Assembly: GCA_963921195.1 (NCBI GenBank)
Contig: OY992536.1
Span: 93,167,007 to 93,231,006, forward strand
Source: Pegoplata infirma
Lineage: Eukaryota > Arthropoda > Insecta > Diptera > Anthomyiidae
Reading direction: 5' to 3'
Length of the DNA: 64,000 nucleotides
Under the pieces are notes generated by a model. The model was not told where the DNA came from and searched no databases. It saw only the letters and a list, made by a program, of their open reading frames with translations. This document shows, piece after piece, positions 1 through 12,337 of the stretch. Each line of letters opens with the position of its first letter. The stretch's first letter is position 1. The position numbers and the translations under genes are program-made.

Positions 1-913
1 TAAAGCTTTGCAGAAAACACGATTTCAAATTTCAGTTTGACTTTTAATTTTTTCAGATTTTTTTTTTTTGAAACGAGCAACATTAAAAATCTTTATTGCC
101 AATATTAATCCCTTTTTTATTTTTTTTATGTTTATCTTTATAATTGTTAATAAAACCCAAAGTTTGATTAAGATTAAAAATTTTTTTTAAGTTTTTCACG
201 CAATTGAAATCAAAAATGTTTCCTAAATTTAAATTGGACAGACATGCTATTAATTTTATTGCATAATTTAACTCGGACTTTAAAAACTTTTCGATAACGG
301 TTCGGTACAGTTGGCTTTGATAGTTAATATGGTACAATTTTTTCTGTTTTTGCAAAAATATATTTATGTTTTTTAAATTTTGAACAAATAAGAAAAAAAA
401 ACATTTAAGTCAATTTAGCAAATATTTTTCCAATTTAATTGCACAATTTGGAAAATTCCACACAATATTGTGCAATAATTATAGCTACTTTTAAAATTTA
501 AGTCATACATTTTTTTTGAAAATGGTTTAAATTTATGATTTCTTTAAAAATATCAACTGCTTTAAGTTTTTATATTTTAAAATTTATAGTTTAGATAAAG
601 GGTAATCTTGTAAATCGAGGTGTTAATGTACAAAATATATACCATACATCATAAAACAAAATAAATATATAGATGTTGATTTGCTATATCACAAAAGGCG
701 TGTATTTTAAGTATTTTAAGCATGTGTATGTCAGCCAATTGATTTACGTAAATTGGAAACAATAACAAATTTAAATAATAAGAAAACAAAAATATTTGTT
801 GGCTGATGTTTTATTTTTTTTTTACTAAATTCATTCAATGTTTTAAGGAAAAATAATTTAAAATTAAAAAAAATAAATATATAAAGATGATGCGTTCGAT
901 TTGTTCGTTTACG
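1..913. other. AT-rich stretch, no gene seen
   Basis: Long homopolymer-like A/T runs and no open frame with coding character. If the gene whose last exon ends at 5334 continues upstream, this stretch and the following 4 kb would be intron of that gene, but no other exon was recognised here. Confidence 0.5.
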
Positions 914-1073
914 CAAAAAACACTTACACCTATTAGCCAAGTTTTTGGTAAAAATATAACACCAAAGTTTGTTGTGTAAATTAACCAAGTTTTTGTTTTC
1001 AACAATTTGCCAAAAGCACTTGGAGAGTTGTATTTTTACCAAAAACTTGGCTAATACGTGTAAGTGTTTTTTG
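914..1073. repeat. 160-bp hairpin (MITE-like inverted repeat)
   Basis: The first 47 bases (core ATTAGCCAAGTTTTTGG) return as the reverse complement at 1027-1073 with about two mismatches, leaving a 66-base centre. This is the shape of a short snap-back MITE. No target duplication was recognised. A GGTTCGATTCCC stretch just downstream (near 1080) resembles a tRNA B box, but no tRNA fold is visible. Confidence 0.6.
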
Positions 1074-2296
1074 TGTGTAGGTTCGATTCCCAAACAAATT
1101 GCAGAAAAATTAAAAAAACATACAGGAAAATTCTTACAATTATGAAAAAAATGGGCAAATTTGGAGCAGGATAAATAAGAAATAATCTGCAACTGAAAAA
1201 ATTTACGAATAATTAAAAATTAAGAAAAACTAAACAATTTCTGAAAAGTTTAGAAAATAACGAAAAAATTCAAGCAATTTTAAGAAATAAGTCTGAAAAA
1301 TTCTAAAAGGATAGACAAATTTAGGATATCTAATTTTTGATTCGGCCGAATTAAGCTCTTGCTTGTTTTCATTCTAGTTCTTTCATTATTTTTTATATTA
1401 TTACATAATGAAGTAACCCTTTGTTTATGTCATCTAATTACTACTTGTAGTTTCAATTAGACTTTTTGTCATTTAACTTTTTCTATTTTCTTTTAACAAA
1501 TTTTACTATCTTATCTAATCATGTCTTGGTTTTTTTTTTTTTTTGTTCTTTTAAATTTGCCAATTTCAAATTGAATTTATTTTTTTATTTATTATTATGA
1601 CTAACATCATAAAGTTTCTAGAATTTCTAATATCTTTATGCCAAACAAAAACAGAACATCTTTATTAAATTGTTTATTTAACAAAAACAATATCAACAAG
1701 TTTTCAAGTTCATTGCACTTTTTTTTTTTTGATTGTTATTATCGCTCACGAGTGCGTCAATTAATATTTATCAAAACAAAACACCGTCTTTCCGCCCGCT
1801 AATGCCTACTTCTTCCATTGACGTCCAGTTGCATTTAAATAATTTATGACTTTCTATTTTGAAATATATTTTTTAAATAAAAATTGATTCTAATACATTG
1901 TTATTGTTTAAATAATCTTTATATGCAAATTTTATGGTTTTATGGCATAAATTTTGTTAAATAACTTGAAAATTAAGTATGTATTTTAAAAAAATTGGTT
2001 TGTCCAAAAAATAAAACTGTTTTTATCAAATTGTTATGAAACTAATTTAAGAATTAATAACGTCTTTGTTTATCATATGTATGTACTATTCCTGCCTCGA
2101 ACATATTTATGATTTATAGTTTTGTTATCTAGTTGACGTATTATTTTTTATTTGTTAATAGTTTTTTGTTTTGATATTTATTTTCTTCTTTACGTTTTTA
2201 GTATATTTATGATAATATTTTTCAAGTGTTTTCATAAATATTTAACAACTACACTACACAAACCACTATGTCTGCAATATTTATAATAACATCATA
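1074..2296. other. AT-rich stretch, no gene seen
   Basis: Only low-complexity A/T sequence was seen. There is no exon-like open stretch with convincing splice sites and no inverted repeat. Confidence 0.5.
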
Positions 2297-2678
2297 TCGT
2301 CACCTAAAATGCAAAACAACGTAACAACACTTTTTTCAAAATCGAGTTACTGATTGTGATGTATCATATCAAAATACATGTCCGTAAAAAGTTTTAGCTC
2401 CCTACTTTAATAAAATTTAAGTTTTGTAATCAAAATTCAAAAATATTATATTTTTTACTTTCACAATTTTTTTTTGGTTCCCCTATAAAGTTACCAAAAT
2501 GTGATTTGCTAGTTATAATACACTTTGTTAACCGAAAATAAGTCTCAAAATTTCAGACCTATCCGATATAATATGACGGACTTATGAACAATATTCAAAA
2601 AATGCTTAACAAGGTTTTTCGCTTTTACTGCAAAACAGCAAAAAGTGTTGTTACGTTGTTTTGCATTTTAGGTGACGA
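2297..2678. mobile_element. 382-bp MITE with 39-bp perfect terminal inverted repeats, TA flanks
   Basis: The ends begin TCGTCACCTAAAATGC and are inverted copies of each other over about 39 bases without a mismatch. A TA dinucleotide abuts each end (2295-2296 and 2679-2680). Long inverted ends with a TA target site are typical of Tc1/mariner-type non-autonomous elements; the superfamily is inferred from this alone. A 71-codon open stretch at 2584-2799 crosses the right end, is mostly Phe/Ile from A/T runs, and is not a gene. Confidence 0.8.
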
Positions 2679-2814
2679 TATATTTTTTTTTTTTTTTTTT
2701 TTAGCAAATCAATTTATTTTTATTTATGATGATAACCTATTTAATAAAGGCAACAAAAACACAATTTTTTGTTTTGTCAAAACTATTAATAAAATATAAA
2801 GGCCCAAAGTTTAC

Positions 2815-2898
2815 ATATCGAGGGCGATTATTCAAAACTTGCTATCTGCAGTGTTAGAATAGAGCAGATAGCAAGTTGTGAATATAAGCCCTCGATAT
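2815..2898. repeat. 84-bp hairpin
   Basis: Outer arms ATATCGAGGGC / GCCCTCGATAT and inner arms AACTTGCTATCTGC / GCAGATAGCAAGTT pair perfectly, with an unpaired bulge between them and a 14-base loop. It is a very small snap-back element or a structured DNA remnant. Confidence 0.6.
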
Positions 2899-3346
2899 TA
2901 GCTATTATTGACATGCAGATTTAAATGTTGTAAACGATTTTTAAAACGACATTTTGTTTTTTTAATATATTTTTCTACATAATTAAAGTTTTTATTATTC
3001 GACCTTTCCAATGACAATGCGTTCACAACATATTTTTAAGTTTTTGTGTTTATAAAAATTCACTAAATCCCTGAAGATTATCCTTAAAGATGATTGAAAT
3101 ATTAGAGTGGAATAAAGGAAGATTTATTTACAAGAGAAAACTGGACTCGAGCTCAAAGCATTTTTATTTATCTTTCAAAATATTTACAAAAAAGAAAAAA
3201 TGCCGATTACGCGCCTTTCCTATCGGAAAAGTTTTGTTTATTTTGAACTCAGTAATCGAGGGTACACCAAAAAAAAAAATTATAAATATATAATCGAAAA
3301 GTTTCCTACTTTTAAAAATTATAAGTTTTTACAGTCCACCGTCCCG

Positions 3347-3420
3347 TCACAGACACAATAGTGGGGTTTTATTATAAAAATATGGGAAAAAAATTGATTT
3401 TAGGAAAAGGGAGCCGTTTT
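3347..3420 (+). repeat. Fragment of the CACAGAC-ended MITE family
   Basis: The segment from CACAGACACA through the GATTTTAGGA block and the following purine run resembles the left end of the element at 11631-11941 and the inverted copy at 35055-35354. It is diverged, and its right end was not found. Confidence 0.4.
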
Positions 3421-3624
3421 TTTTTTTTTTTTGCAAAACCTTTTGTAACACAAGTTTTGCTTAATAATAGCATAAAAACAGAGCGACACGATTGCGAAAA
3501 CATGTTGTAACAGAAGTACTACTCAATTGTAAGTGCCTAAAGAGGAGAGCGATATGATTGCGAAAACATGTTGTTTTGAGTGCAGTAGAAACATTTAAAA
3601 GTACATTCACACTTACCTCGAAAC

Positions 3625-4372
3625 TAGGGTTCTATAGTCGAAAAGTCGATTAATCGACTTTTTGTATGAAAAAGTCGAAAAGTCGAAATCGACTTTTTTG
3701 TTCTAAAAAAGTCGAAAAGTCGACTTTTGCTTTCGACTTTTTTCGACTTTTTTTTTTACTTTTTTCGATTTTTTTTTACTTTGCCAGATGAAAATATGTA
3801 ATTTCTTTCTTCTGAAAAAAAATTGCAAATGAGAGCCGAGTTTAATAACAAATGAAACTATTGATATTTCCATGTATTTTGTATGTGAAGCAAAAATGTC
3901 AATGCCAAATTCACGAGTTAGAAAGTGTTAAGTGCAATATTTACCAATATTTTTGATTATTGTAAACACCTCAGTGATAGGGTTCTATAAATCGAAAGTC
4001 GACTCTTTTGCCCTCGATTACTTCAACCTTTTCCACATTTTCGATTTCTTCGACTTTTTTAACCTTCATTGGTACCCAACATTGATAAATAAAATACAAT
4101 AAAAAAATAGCACCTAAATGTTTATAACAAGTCAAAACTCAAATTTTATTTACAAAAAAATCGACTTTTTGAAAGTTGGAAAAGGTCGAAAAAAGTTGAA
4201 AAGTCGAAGAAAGTCGAAAAAAGTCGAAAAAAGTTGACTTTTTAAAAAGTCGAAAGGTCGAAAAGTCGACTTTTTAAAATTTGAAAAAAGTCGAAAAATC
4301 CACTTTTTAGAAATTGAAAAAAGTGGAAAAGTCGAAAAGTCGACTTTTTGTTGCGACTATATAACCCTACTC
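3625..4372. repeat. GTCGAAAA / TTTTCGAC simple-repeat element
   Basis: Two blocks of degenerate AAGTCGAAAAGTCGA repeats (about 3640-3780 and 4150-4350) are each bordered by an AGGGTTCTATA-type motif: TAGGGTTCTATAGTCG near 3627 and, reversed, CGACTATATAACCCTA near 4355. The opposed borders suggest one inverted-repeat element whose arms were expanded by the simple repeat. A third AGGGTTCTATA lies at 3978. Confidence 0.5.
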
Positions 4373-4623
4373 TAAACCCCGTTGAAACCTCGTATTTTCA
4401 ATTTTAAAACTCGACTGTTCACACACAACGAATTTGACACTTATCTAGTTTTCAGAAACTAGAACAACAAAAAATATCTTTTAAATGAATTAAATAACGC
4501 CGAAATTATTTTCTATACGCCCGAGTAAAAATGTGTAGATATACAGCCTTACCAAAGAAGAAATTTAAAAGCATATTTTTGTTGAAGTCGACTTTATTTT
4601 AAAATAAACCTTTTGTTTTATCC

Positions 4624-5099
4624 CATTGTAAAACTATAACGGTACTATCATTAGAAAAAGTAATCAAAAATATGTAAACAAACATAAAACCCCTTGACTT
4701 CAACAAATCCAAATAAAAAAGCAACCCAACAAACAAAGAAATAAGAAGAAGATTTCCAATCGCTTTTCTTGGAGAAAAATGGCTATTGTTGCAAAAACTG
4801 TGCTCGTATTGTGAATATTAACCGATTTGTTTAAAACCGTGGTTTAAAGTTTTGTATATGGGCATAAACATAACCACTTTTTGGAATATATTTTCAAATT
4901 GTCTGCTGGGATTTCTTGTTTATTTTGTTGTTTATATTTTTTATTGTTTTGATTTTTTTATTTATTTGAATTTTTATTTTTAAAATTTGAAATTAATAGG
5001 TGGACGTTATTGACAACAAATTCTAATAATACTACCTGGTATTGTGCCATGATTTTTGATTACTTTTTCTAATGATAGTACCGTTATAGTTTTACAATG
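4624..5099. mobile_element. 476-bp MITE with 48-bp perfect inverted ends
   Basis: The ends start CATTGTAAAACTATAACGG and match as inverted repeats over about 48 bases with no mismatch seen. The interior is A/T-rich and non-coding. The flanking bases (ATCC and TAAT) give no obvious target duplication. It lies about 160 bp upstream of the exon at 5259, so it would sit inside that gene's last intron. Confidence 0.75.
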
Positions 5100-5258
5100 T
5101 AATTCAGAAAAATTAAAAAAAAAATCGAACAAATGTAAGAAAAAAGGTTATTTTTAAAATGTAGTCCACAAAAAATTTTTGCAATCTTTTATTAAATATT
5201 ATTTTTTTTTAAGTAAATTTAATAATGTTATTTTTTATTTCTTTATTTCAATTTTTAG

Positions 5259-5334
5259 AACCGAAAGTATTAGTTCCGAAGAAGAGGAGGACTGGCCAAC
5301 TTCACCCATTATTCCAATTTTCGAACAATGTTAG
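5259..5334 (+). CDS. Terminal exon of an unidentified plus-strand gene
   Basis: A pyrimidine tract ending TTTTTAG at 5258 is followed by 76 bases that read, after a one-base split codon, TESISSEEEEDWPTSPII and seven more residues to a TAG stop at 5332-5334. The acidic Glu cluster followed by a Trp/Pro/Ile tail, and normal fly codon choice, make this look like a real C-terminus. An alternative frame of the same exon (PKVLVPKKRRTGQ and onward, stop near 5343) is also open, so the frame is not certain. Upstream exons were not found in the window. I do not recognise the protein. Confidence 0.5.
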
Positions 5335-6408
5335 TACGAGTTAAGCCCACAACAACAACAAAAAGAAGAGCATAAACAGGATCAAATATGCTAATAATTT
5401 TTATTTTTTACAAAAACAAAAATTGCCCCTTCAAACCGTATTTAGTTTAAAACAGAAGAAAAATCCCCCAAAAAAAAACTTAACAGGAAAGTAAACAGCA
5501 TTAAAGGAAAATAAAAACAATGCTAAAAGAAAGTTTTAGAAAATAAAAACTAAATACGGAAGTGGATGAAAAAAAAATTCCAAAAAAAAAAAAAAAAAAA
5601 TCAAACAACATGACAGCAAAAAAAAAAACATATCCTGCAAAAGATTTTAAATTTTACTTTCACACTCTCTCAAATGACTCGTACTAAGAATTTTAAGAAA
5701 ATCTGAAAAAATACCAGGAGATGCGTGTATATTTTTGTAAAGAAGAAGTGCATCATAATTTTTATTTAAAAAAACAAAATCAAGAAGAGTATCAAGTAAA
5801 GCTATAAAAAAACTAACTTTATTGATACATTTCAACATAAAATCATGATATTTTAAGATGAATACCATAAATAAGTTTAATATCCAAATTTTTATTATTA
5901 CAATAGAAAAAAAAAATCTTTAAAAAACAACAAAAATTAAAAAAAAAATATAAAAAAAATGGAAGCGGACCATCATATACCAGGATTGATGTAGATCCGA
6001 CCCTACAACAAAACAAACAAAATTATATTAACAGCTCAATTTAAGTAGTTTGCCAAGATAAAGGAAAACAAATGGATAAAAGAAAGTATAAAAAGATTTA
6101 AAATTTTCTAAATACTACAAACTATTTCAAATGATTTGAAATATGCTCTGAGCGTTTTTTGTTCTAAAAAGGTCGTGTTACTCCCACAAAAATTAACACT
6201 CTTCGTGAATATATTTGGGTTCGCTCAACATAAAATATAAAAACAAAAAAATATATAATTTACTACTAGCCTACAATTTAAGTGGAAAAATCTTTAGAAA
6301 AAAAAAACAAAAACCCAAACAAAAAATATAAAAAAAAACAAAAAACCCAAACAAAAAATACTTAAAAAAATCTACAAAAATTAAAAAAAAAAATATATAA
6401 TAGCGTCC
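5335..6408 (+). other. Probable 3' UTR, very A-rich
   Basis: After the stop at 5334 the sequence is A-rich with CAACAACAACAA-type runs and no coding stretch, as is common for fly 3' UTRs. Several AATAAA-like hexamers occur, so the transcript end cannot be chosen by eye. Confidence 0.4.
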
Positions 6409-6571
6409 AACCTGAATCAAATTGCGTCGCGTAAGGCGTAACGCCCAATAATTTTTCGTTTCTAATATTTGAATGTGACGTACCTAAATCAAACGGACGT
6501 AAAAATTTAAAATTTGATGTGTTTGTTTTTGTTTTTTTTTACGTCTTGCGCGACGCAATTTGATTCAGGTT
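6409..6571. mobile_element. 163-bp MITE, ends AACCTGAATCAAATTGCGTC
   Basis: The first 31 bases return inverted at 6541-6571 with two mismatches; the GC-richer GCGTCGCG core stands out from the surroundings. No clear target duplication was seen (flanks GTCC and CGAC). The interior is A/T-rich and non-coding. Confidence 0.75.
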
Positions 6572-7625
6572 CGACCCATATATTGATACAAAAACAACAA
6601 AAAAAAAATATTCAAAAAAATCTATCAAATTTTATATATAATTCTAAAAACTTAACTACAACAGCATAAAATTAATTAATAATAGTTTCTGAGTGTTTCA
6701 ATGTTTGTTTTATTATTAAATATTTCATAGTTTTTTGTCTTAATAATTAAACAACAACAAAAAAACACTACAACCAATAGAACTGAAAAATTTCTTTAAA
6801 AATTAATTTGTTTATCTGTAAAAAAAATACCGTAATATTTGTTTCTGACCTTTATAATATTTTTTTAAAATTAAAAACAAGCTAAATACAAAACACAACC
6901 ATCAAAATGTTTTCTTTAAAAATTAAAGTTACGAAAAAAAAATATTTTTTTTTCTTTTTTTATGTCAAAAAAAAAGTACAAATTCTTAAGAGATTTTTTT
7001 TTTGTTATAAAAAAAATCTCTTAATATTGTTTACAAAGAGAAATTATGGAGTTAATATAAAAAGATTAAAATATTTTTTTATAATTTAAAACAAAAAAGT
7101 AGAAGTAATTAAAAAACTTTAAAATATATTTTTTTAGAAAGAAGAAAAATATTTTAAAATTTATTAAAATTAAACTGGAAATTATTATTAATTACTTTAA
7201 AGATTAAATGATTTCGCAAAAATTTTAATTATTAAAAAGTTTTTTTTTTTTTTTTAATAAATTTGTATAATTTCCAGTTTTTTTTTTATCAAAAAAGGAA
7301 AAACTTAATCATAATGAAGTTACGAGAATTTATAAACAAACATTTTGTTGAAATATTTTTCCGAAAAAGATTTGAAATTTGTTTAAAAAAGATTTTTTTA
7401 GAATTTTTTTTAATTTTTTGGAATTCTCAAAACTGTTTGTAATATTTTTTTTAAATCAAAAATGTTTTTTCAAATTTTTTTTTGAATTTATTTAAATTAA
7501 TTTTAATTTTCTTAGAATTCATTTAAATTAATTTTAATTTTCTTAGAATTCATTTAATTTTATTCAAAATTTCTTGGAATATATTTAAATTGTTTAAATT
7601 TATATAATTGCAAATTTTTGTTTAA
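6572..7625. other. AT-rich stretch, no gene seen
   Basis: Homopolymeric A/T sequence, including a short direct duplication of an AATTCATTTAAATTAATTTT-type unit near 7500-7560. The 60-codon open stretch at 6907-7089 is Lys/Phe low complexity and is not considered a gene. Confidence 0.5.
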
Positions 7626-7629
7626 TTAA

Positions 7630-8144
7630 CCCTTTCACTCCCCTTGTACACTACAGTGTACACATCTTTAAAAATTCATTAAAAATTAGCCGTACAACAT
7701 TTTTGTGTTTTGTTTTGACAAGATTGATCATTGAAGGGTTATCTTTACGATAGATGTGCTCGGAAAAATAAATTTGCATTCAGGTGGACTCTACACGCAA
7801 TATTTGGTGGTAAACTGGAAATTTTTCAAATAACGTAAAAAAATTGCAAAACAAAATAAACGTTAAAAAGTTCTCAAAAATCGAATAATAATCGTACAAG
7901 CTTTCTTAAAAGCGGATTTTGTAGAACTTTTCGATACGAAAAATACAAAATTCGAATTTTGGAAAAATGTTTACTCGTTCGGGAGATATTGCATGTGAAA
8001 GCTTCAAGTTTGGTTGGATATATTTCCGCTAGAGGGCGCGGTAGACCAACGAAATCAACAAAAAGTTTTTACTTTGCATAGATCTAAATTTTCACAAATT
8101 TTGGTCAGGAAATTACTAGCCAAAAAAAGTCGGTAGTGAAAGGG
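7630..8144. mobile_element. piggyBac-like MITE with TTAA target duplication
   Basis: The element begins CCCTTTCACT and ends AGTGAAAGGG (10-bp perfect inverted ends). TTAA abuts it on both sides (7626-7629 and 8145-8148). TTAA duplication plus ends starting CCC is the hallmark of the piggyBac superfamily. At 515 bp with no transposase frame it is a non-autonomous derivative. A short palindrome (TGTACACTACAGTGTACA) sits just inside the left end. Confidence 0.8.
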
Positions 8145-8789
8145 TTAAATGTTATTCTCTAAATTTCATTATGTTTAGTAGACCACCACTCTACTTTTTT
8201 TGTTAAAAAAAAAGAAGAAATTATGTTTAAATATTTCATTTTTATTTTGTTAATTTTTGTTCTACCAAAAATGTCTGTAACAATTTACTTTTTTTAATAT
8301 TGTAATTAATTACAAATAAAATTTTTTATAAAGTTTTTTTTTTTTTTGAAAATTATAAACTTAATTTAATATTGCTTCAAGTTTTATAATTTTTGAAATA
8401 TTTTAATAAAAAAAGTCTTTAAATAAAAGTTTTATTTATATTTTGTTTAACCCCCCACAAAAAAACACTCACATAAAGGTATTCAAGGCTTTTTTTGCTA
8501 AAGAAAAAGTCTTTAAAGTCCCAAGCGCCTAAAATAAAATTTGAAAACAAAAATATTTGTAAAACTTGTTAACAAATTTTGCAAGTAAGCAGCAGAGTAA
8601 AACAAAACAGGCGTTTGTATAAAACAAAGCTGCTATTAAAAGATCTCAAAACAATATATCAAATTAAGCGGTAATTCGAATTAAAAAAATTAAATTAAAA
8701 AGCCATTTTTTTTGAAAAATTTAAAAGAAAAAAAGTATTAATTAATAATGAAAAATATTCACTTATTTGAACTTTTAATTGTGCACTGA
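8145..8789. other. AT-rich stretch, no gene seen
   Basis: No coding or repeat structure was recognised beyond A/T runs. Confidence 0.5.
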
Positions 8790-9226
8790 AAAACAGTTTT
8801 AGTCAGTTCGAGGTCATTTATTTTTCCGTATTGAATTAACATCAGTACTTATGTTAACTCTACGTTCTCTCTTAGGATATTCTCCCAATAAATACAGAGT
8901 TTTTGCTTTAAAAAGTTTGCTTGTTTTGAGAATTGAATTCTTGAAACTATTGCCAATTCAATTCTGAAAATTAACCAATTTTTTGGGACTGAATTCCCGA
9001 AACAATCGTCAATTTAATCCTGAAAATTAACAAATTTTTGAGATTTGAATTACCGAAAAGATTGCCAATTCAATCCTGAAAATGAACAAATTTTTGAAAG
9101 CAGAAGCTTTGAATATTTATTGAAAGAATTTCCCATAAGAAAGAAAGTAGAGTTAACGTAAGTATTTGTTATGTTAATTTTTAACGGGAGAAAAAAAGAC
9201 CTCGAACTAGTACAAACTCTCTTACA
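8790..9226. mobile_element. Degenerate inverted-repeat element with internal tandem repeats
   Basis: The two outer ~110 bp are imperfect inverted copies (shared landmarks AGTTCGAGGTC, GTTAACTCTAC and CAATAAA). The centre holds about three copies of a ~62-bp unit around TTGCCAATTCAATCCTGAAAA (near 8940, 9010, 9060). It is non-coding, and exact boundaries are uncertain. Confidence 0.55.
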
Positions 9227-10664
9227 GTTTTTTTTAATTTAAATTGTCCACTTTTTTTTTTTAATTCGAATTAAAGCTAACTAACTCCAATAATATATTT
9301 TTTTCTTATATATTTATTAATATTTCTCTATATTCCAGCCTAAAAATATTTCTTTGGGCGTTTAACAAAAAAAAAAAAAAACAAAGAGATTGTAAAGCTG
9401 TATTGTGTAATTTAACCAGCTTACTTGCAAAGTTTGTTAGTTGGTAAATTAATTGAAATGCAATTTAATTTATAAAATGTTGTTTTATTTGCTAGCCCAC
9501 CCCCTTTCTCCCCCAGACCCATAAAATCTCCTTGACCCCTTTCTAAACACCCTCTGTCTTCATCTAATAATGTAGCAATTTAGTAGCGGTATTTTTTTTT
9601 TTAATTTTGCTTTTTTGTTAAATTAATTTTATTTTTACATTTAGTTTATAAAACTTCTCATATATATTTACATATAATACAAAAACCTTAAATGTGTTTT
9701 TTTAATTTTTAGTATACACTATAAATTATTATTTTTTTTTTGTACAAATTTCTATAAATAAAACACTATATTAAAAAAAAAAAACACACAAAACCTTAAA
9801 TTAAAAATTGCGTATTAAATTTTTATTTTTTTCTTATTTACAAAATGAATTTTGTTTTTTAGTTTCCTATTTTTGGACTTTCATTGAAACACATTTTCAA
9901 TAATAATATTTAAACATAAAATAGTTAAAAAAAAAAAAAAACAAACAAAACCAAAATTATGATGCATCATCCTTAATATTTTTGAAAAAAAAATCTATGT
10001 GAAAAAAGAAAATCTATATTATATTTTACTGAAGTTTTTTTTTTTTGTTTTATTTAAATTCTTTTGAGTATACACCATCTTCTTTAAGAATTTTAAAAAA
10101 TATATATTACAAAAAAACATCATGTTTTTTTATTTTAAAATTATAAAACTAGAAAAAGTTTTGTAAAATTCGAACAAAATAAAGTTGGCTTTTTTATTTG
10201 AAATAAAAAGGAATTTCATTTAAAATTCCTATGGAAAAATATTAAGAATTTTTTTTTCTTTTGAGAGAATTAATTGCGAAAAGTGTAAGTATTTAATTGT
10301 AAGTTTTTTTTTTAAACGTAGCTCTTAAAAAAAGAAATGGACTACTGAAACCTGTTTTAAAAGGTCGAAGTCCAAGAAAAAACACACCGCTGAGCTGAGC
10401 TTACAATATATACGAAAAAGTTCAGTGTTTGCCAGACAACACCTAGAAAATAAGAATTGGTAATATGTTCCATTGCCCGATGAAATTAAGATTTATTTGT
10501 TTGAATCCGAAGGAAAATTATTTATTTGAGGTCCAACAAACAATTTTTAATCATATCCCAACAAAATAATCTTCGTGGAACTCATAATATATAATAATAA
10601 AACTCATAATAATACCGAACTTGCTTAAAATTAAAAAAAAAATGAACTTGACCTTTGACCTCTA
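9227..10664. other. AT-rich stretch with one pyrimidine-rich island
   Basis: Mostly A/T runs. A C/T-rich island (about 9495-9560, with CCACCCCCTTTCTCCCCCAG) stands out in base composition but has no open frame on either strand. Confidence 0.4.
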
Positions 10665-11005
10665 AAAAGTCCAGTGTGGGGTTCAAACCCTTGGGGACGT
10701 ACCCCTATATAGACGAAAAAAATGTTTATGTACGTGCGATTTTGAGATATTAAGCATTTTGTAAAAAAAGTCTAGTTAAAATTTTTTAAAATGAATTTTT
10801 GTCGCTTAAGGGGTTAATAAAACTACGCCATGTTGCACCCCGTTGGAAAGATCTTTAATTACCCTTTCTAATGATACCATAACCGTCTTGATCGGATAAG
10901 TAGTTTTTGAAATATTTAAGAAAAACCACTTTAACTTTAAACCCCTGCCCCTCCCAAACGGGGTACGTCCCCACGGGTTTAAACACACTCGAAATCTAAC
11001 AGTCC
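10665..11005. repeat. Inverted-repeat element with GGGGACGTACCCC arms
   Basis: A GTGTG...CAAACCCTTGGGGACGTACCCC arm near 10674-10707 is matched in inverse by GGGGTACGTCCCCACGGGTTTAAAC near 10959-10984. The 60-codon open stretch at 10806-10988 (-) lies entirely inside the repeat and is not a gene. Confidence 0.55.
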
Positions 11006-11265
11006 AAGGATTAAGGTCATATATATTTTTTTTAATTTAAACAAAGTTCGGTAAACTTTATTTATGCCCTATTATCGCATATAAAAATTGCTAAAATATT
11101 TCAAGAGTGAACAGATATTTTATTTTTATTTGTTTTTTGCTTTTTCTAATTATATTATTTAAGAATTTAAAGTTTAATACATTTGAAAACAATTTTTTAA
11201 TTTTTATAATACGTATAAAATTCCCCTTGTATTTTTGTATTTTAAATACAACAAAAACAAGAAAA

Positions 11266-11330
11266 AAGTTCAATTCGTCTTGGCCGAATCCATGAATATC
11301 CCCCACAATGCCCTTTTTAAGTGATTACAA
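11266..11330 (-). repeat. DINE-like 3' end fragment
   Basis: The block reading (minus strand) CACTTAAAAAGGGCAT, TGGGGGATATTCATGGATTCGGC and AATTGAA closely resembles 40746-40795 and, more distantly, the right end of the DINE-like element ending near 30012. All end in a GCCGAATTTAAC-type motif. Confidence 0.45.
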
Positions 11331-11630
11331 TTTTGATCTAATTAGAAATCGTTTCCCGTGCCGTGCTTCTTCTGATCATGCATTTAGCCAGGCCGCCGAC
11401 CTAAATTAGCTAAACGACGCCGCAAAATAAAAATAATCGACATTCGCCTTTGGTTGGTACTAAAAAACACTGATGCCAACTTCTATTCGAACAAAATCGA
11501 TTATAAATGATCAGTGCTGCCATTTTGGCGCTTTTCAGATATTTTCTGTTTGCTTTTTTTATTTTTTCATTTTGCCCGGCATTTTTTTAAATACCCCTGT
11601 TTTTTTAAAAAAGGGTATTTAGGGGCATGT

Positions 11631-11941
11631 CACAGACACAGACTCGACAGTAGAGTTTTATGAGAAAAAATGCGGAAAAACTAAGCGATTTTAGGAGAAA
11701 ACACAGCGGTTTTTAGGAGAAAACACAGCGGTTCCGTTTTACGCTAACATGGCAACACTATTTACGACTTAGGAGTGAGTGAAACAACAAAAACCGATCT
11801 GGCATCCATTTTTCTTATGGCGCGTCATATCAGTTTTCTCTTTCTAACCTAATTCGTAGAATAATTTGAAAATATTAACCATATGGTTAAAGAAAACTTT
11901 TTTGACACCTGTCACTTATGTCGAGTCTGTATTAGTCTGTG
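11631..11941 (+). mobile_element. CACAGAC-ended MITE, copy 1
   Basis: This 311-bp element has opposed ends CACAGAC...CAGACTCGACA and TGTCGAGTCTGTATTAGTCTGTG. A second copy in inverse orientation at 35055-35354 matches along its length (shared GATTTTAGGAGAAAACACAG, GTGAGTGAAACAAC and ACCATATGGTTA blocks). This copy carries a ~20-bp internal duplication of the GGAGAAAACACAGCGGTT block that copy 2 lacks. No coding frame. Confidence 0.75.
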
Positions 11942-12337
11942 TCACAGACTCAATTCCGTTCGGATTTAAAAAAAGTGGTTTACTCGTACAACGCAAAACG
12001 AATATTATTTTTTTCGGAATGAAATCACTTTAAAAAATTACAGTGGAATTGAATTGCATAAAAGTGGTTTCATTCTGAAATTATTTTCTTTCTTAATGTG
12101 CGTTCACACGAGAAAGAAATCTCGATAGAAAAACCGAAAATTTGTCAACTCTAGCACTTTTAAATATCATCTCTAAAAAAAAAAATTTGTTTACATTATA
12201 ATTTTTTTATTAAACAAAATACAGACTTCAAATCAAAAATAATATCAATATCTTCCAAAAATCTGTAAAGCTGCCCATTTACTTGCAATATTATTGTTCA
12301 ACTTTTCAAATTGTACAATAATATCGCTTGTGTGTAT

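Noticed and set aside
1070..1095. B-box-like GGTTCGATTCCC as a possible tRNA gene
   Set aside because: No A box, acceptor stem or cloverleaf can be drawn around it.
2584..2799. 71-codon open stretch (+)
   Set aside because: It crosses the right end of the 2297-2678 MITE and is mostly Phe/Ile from A/T runs.
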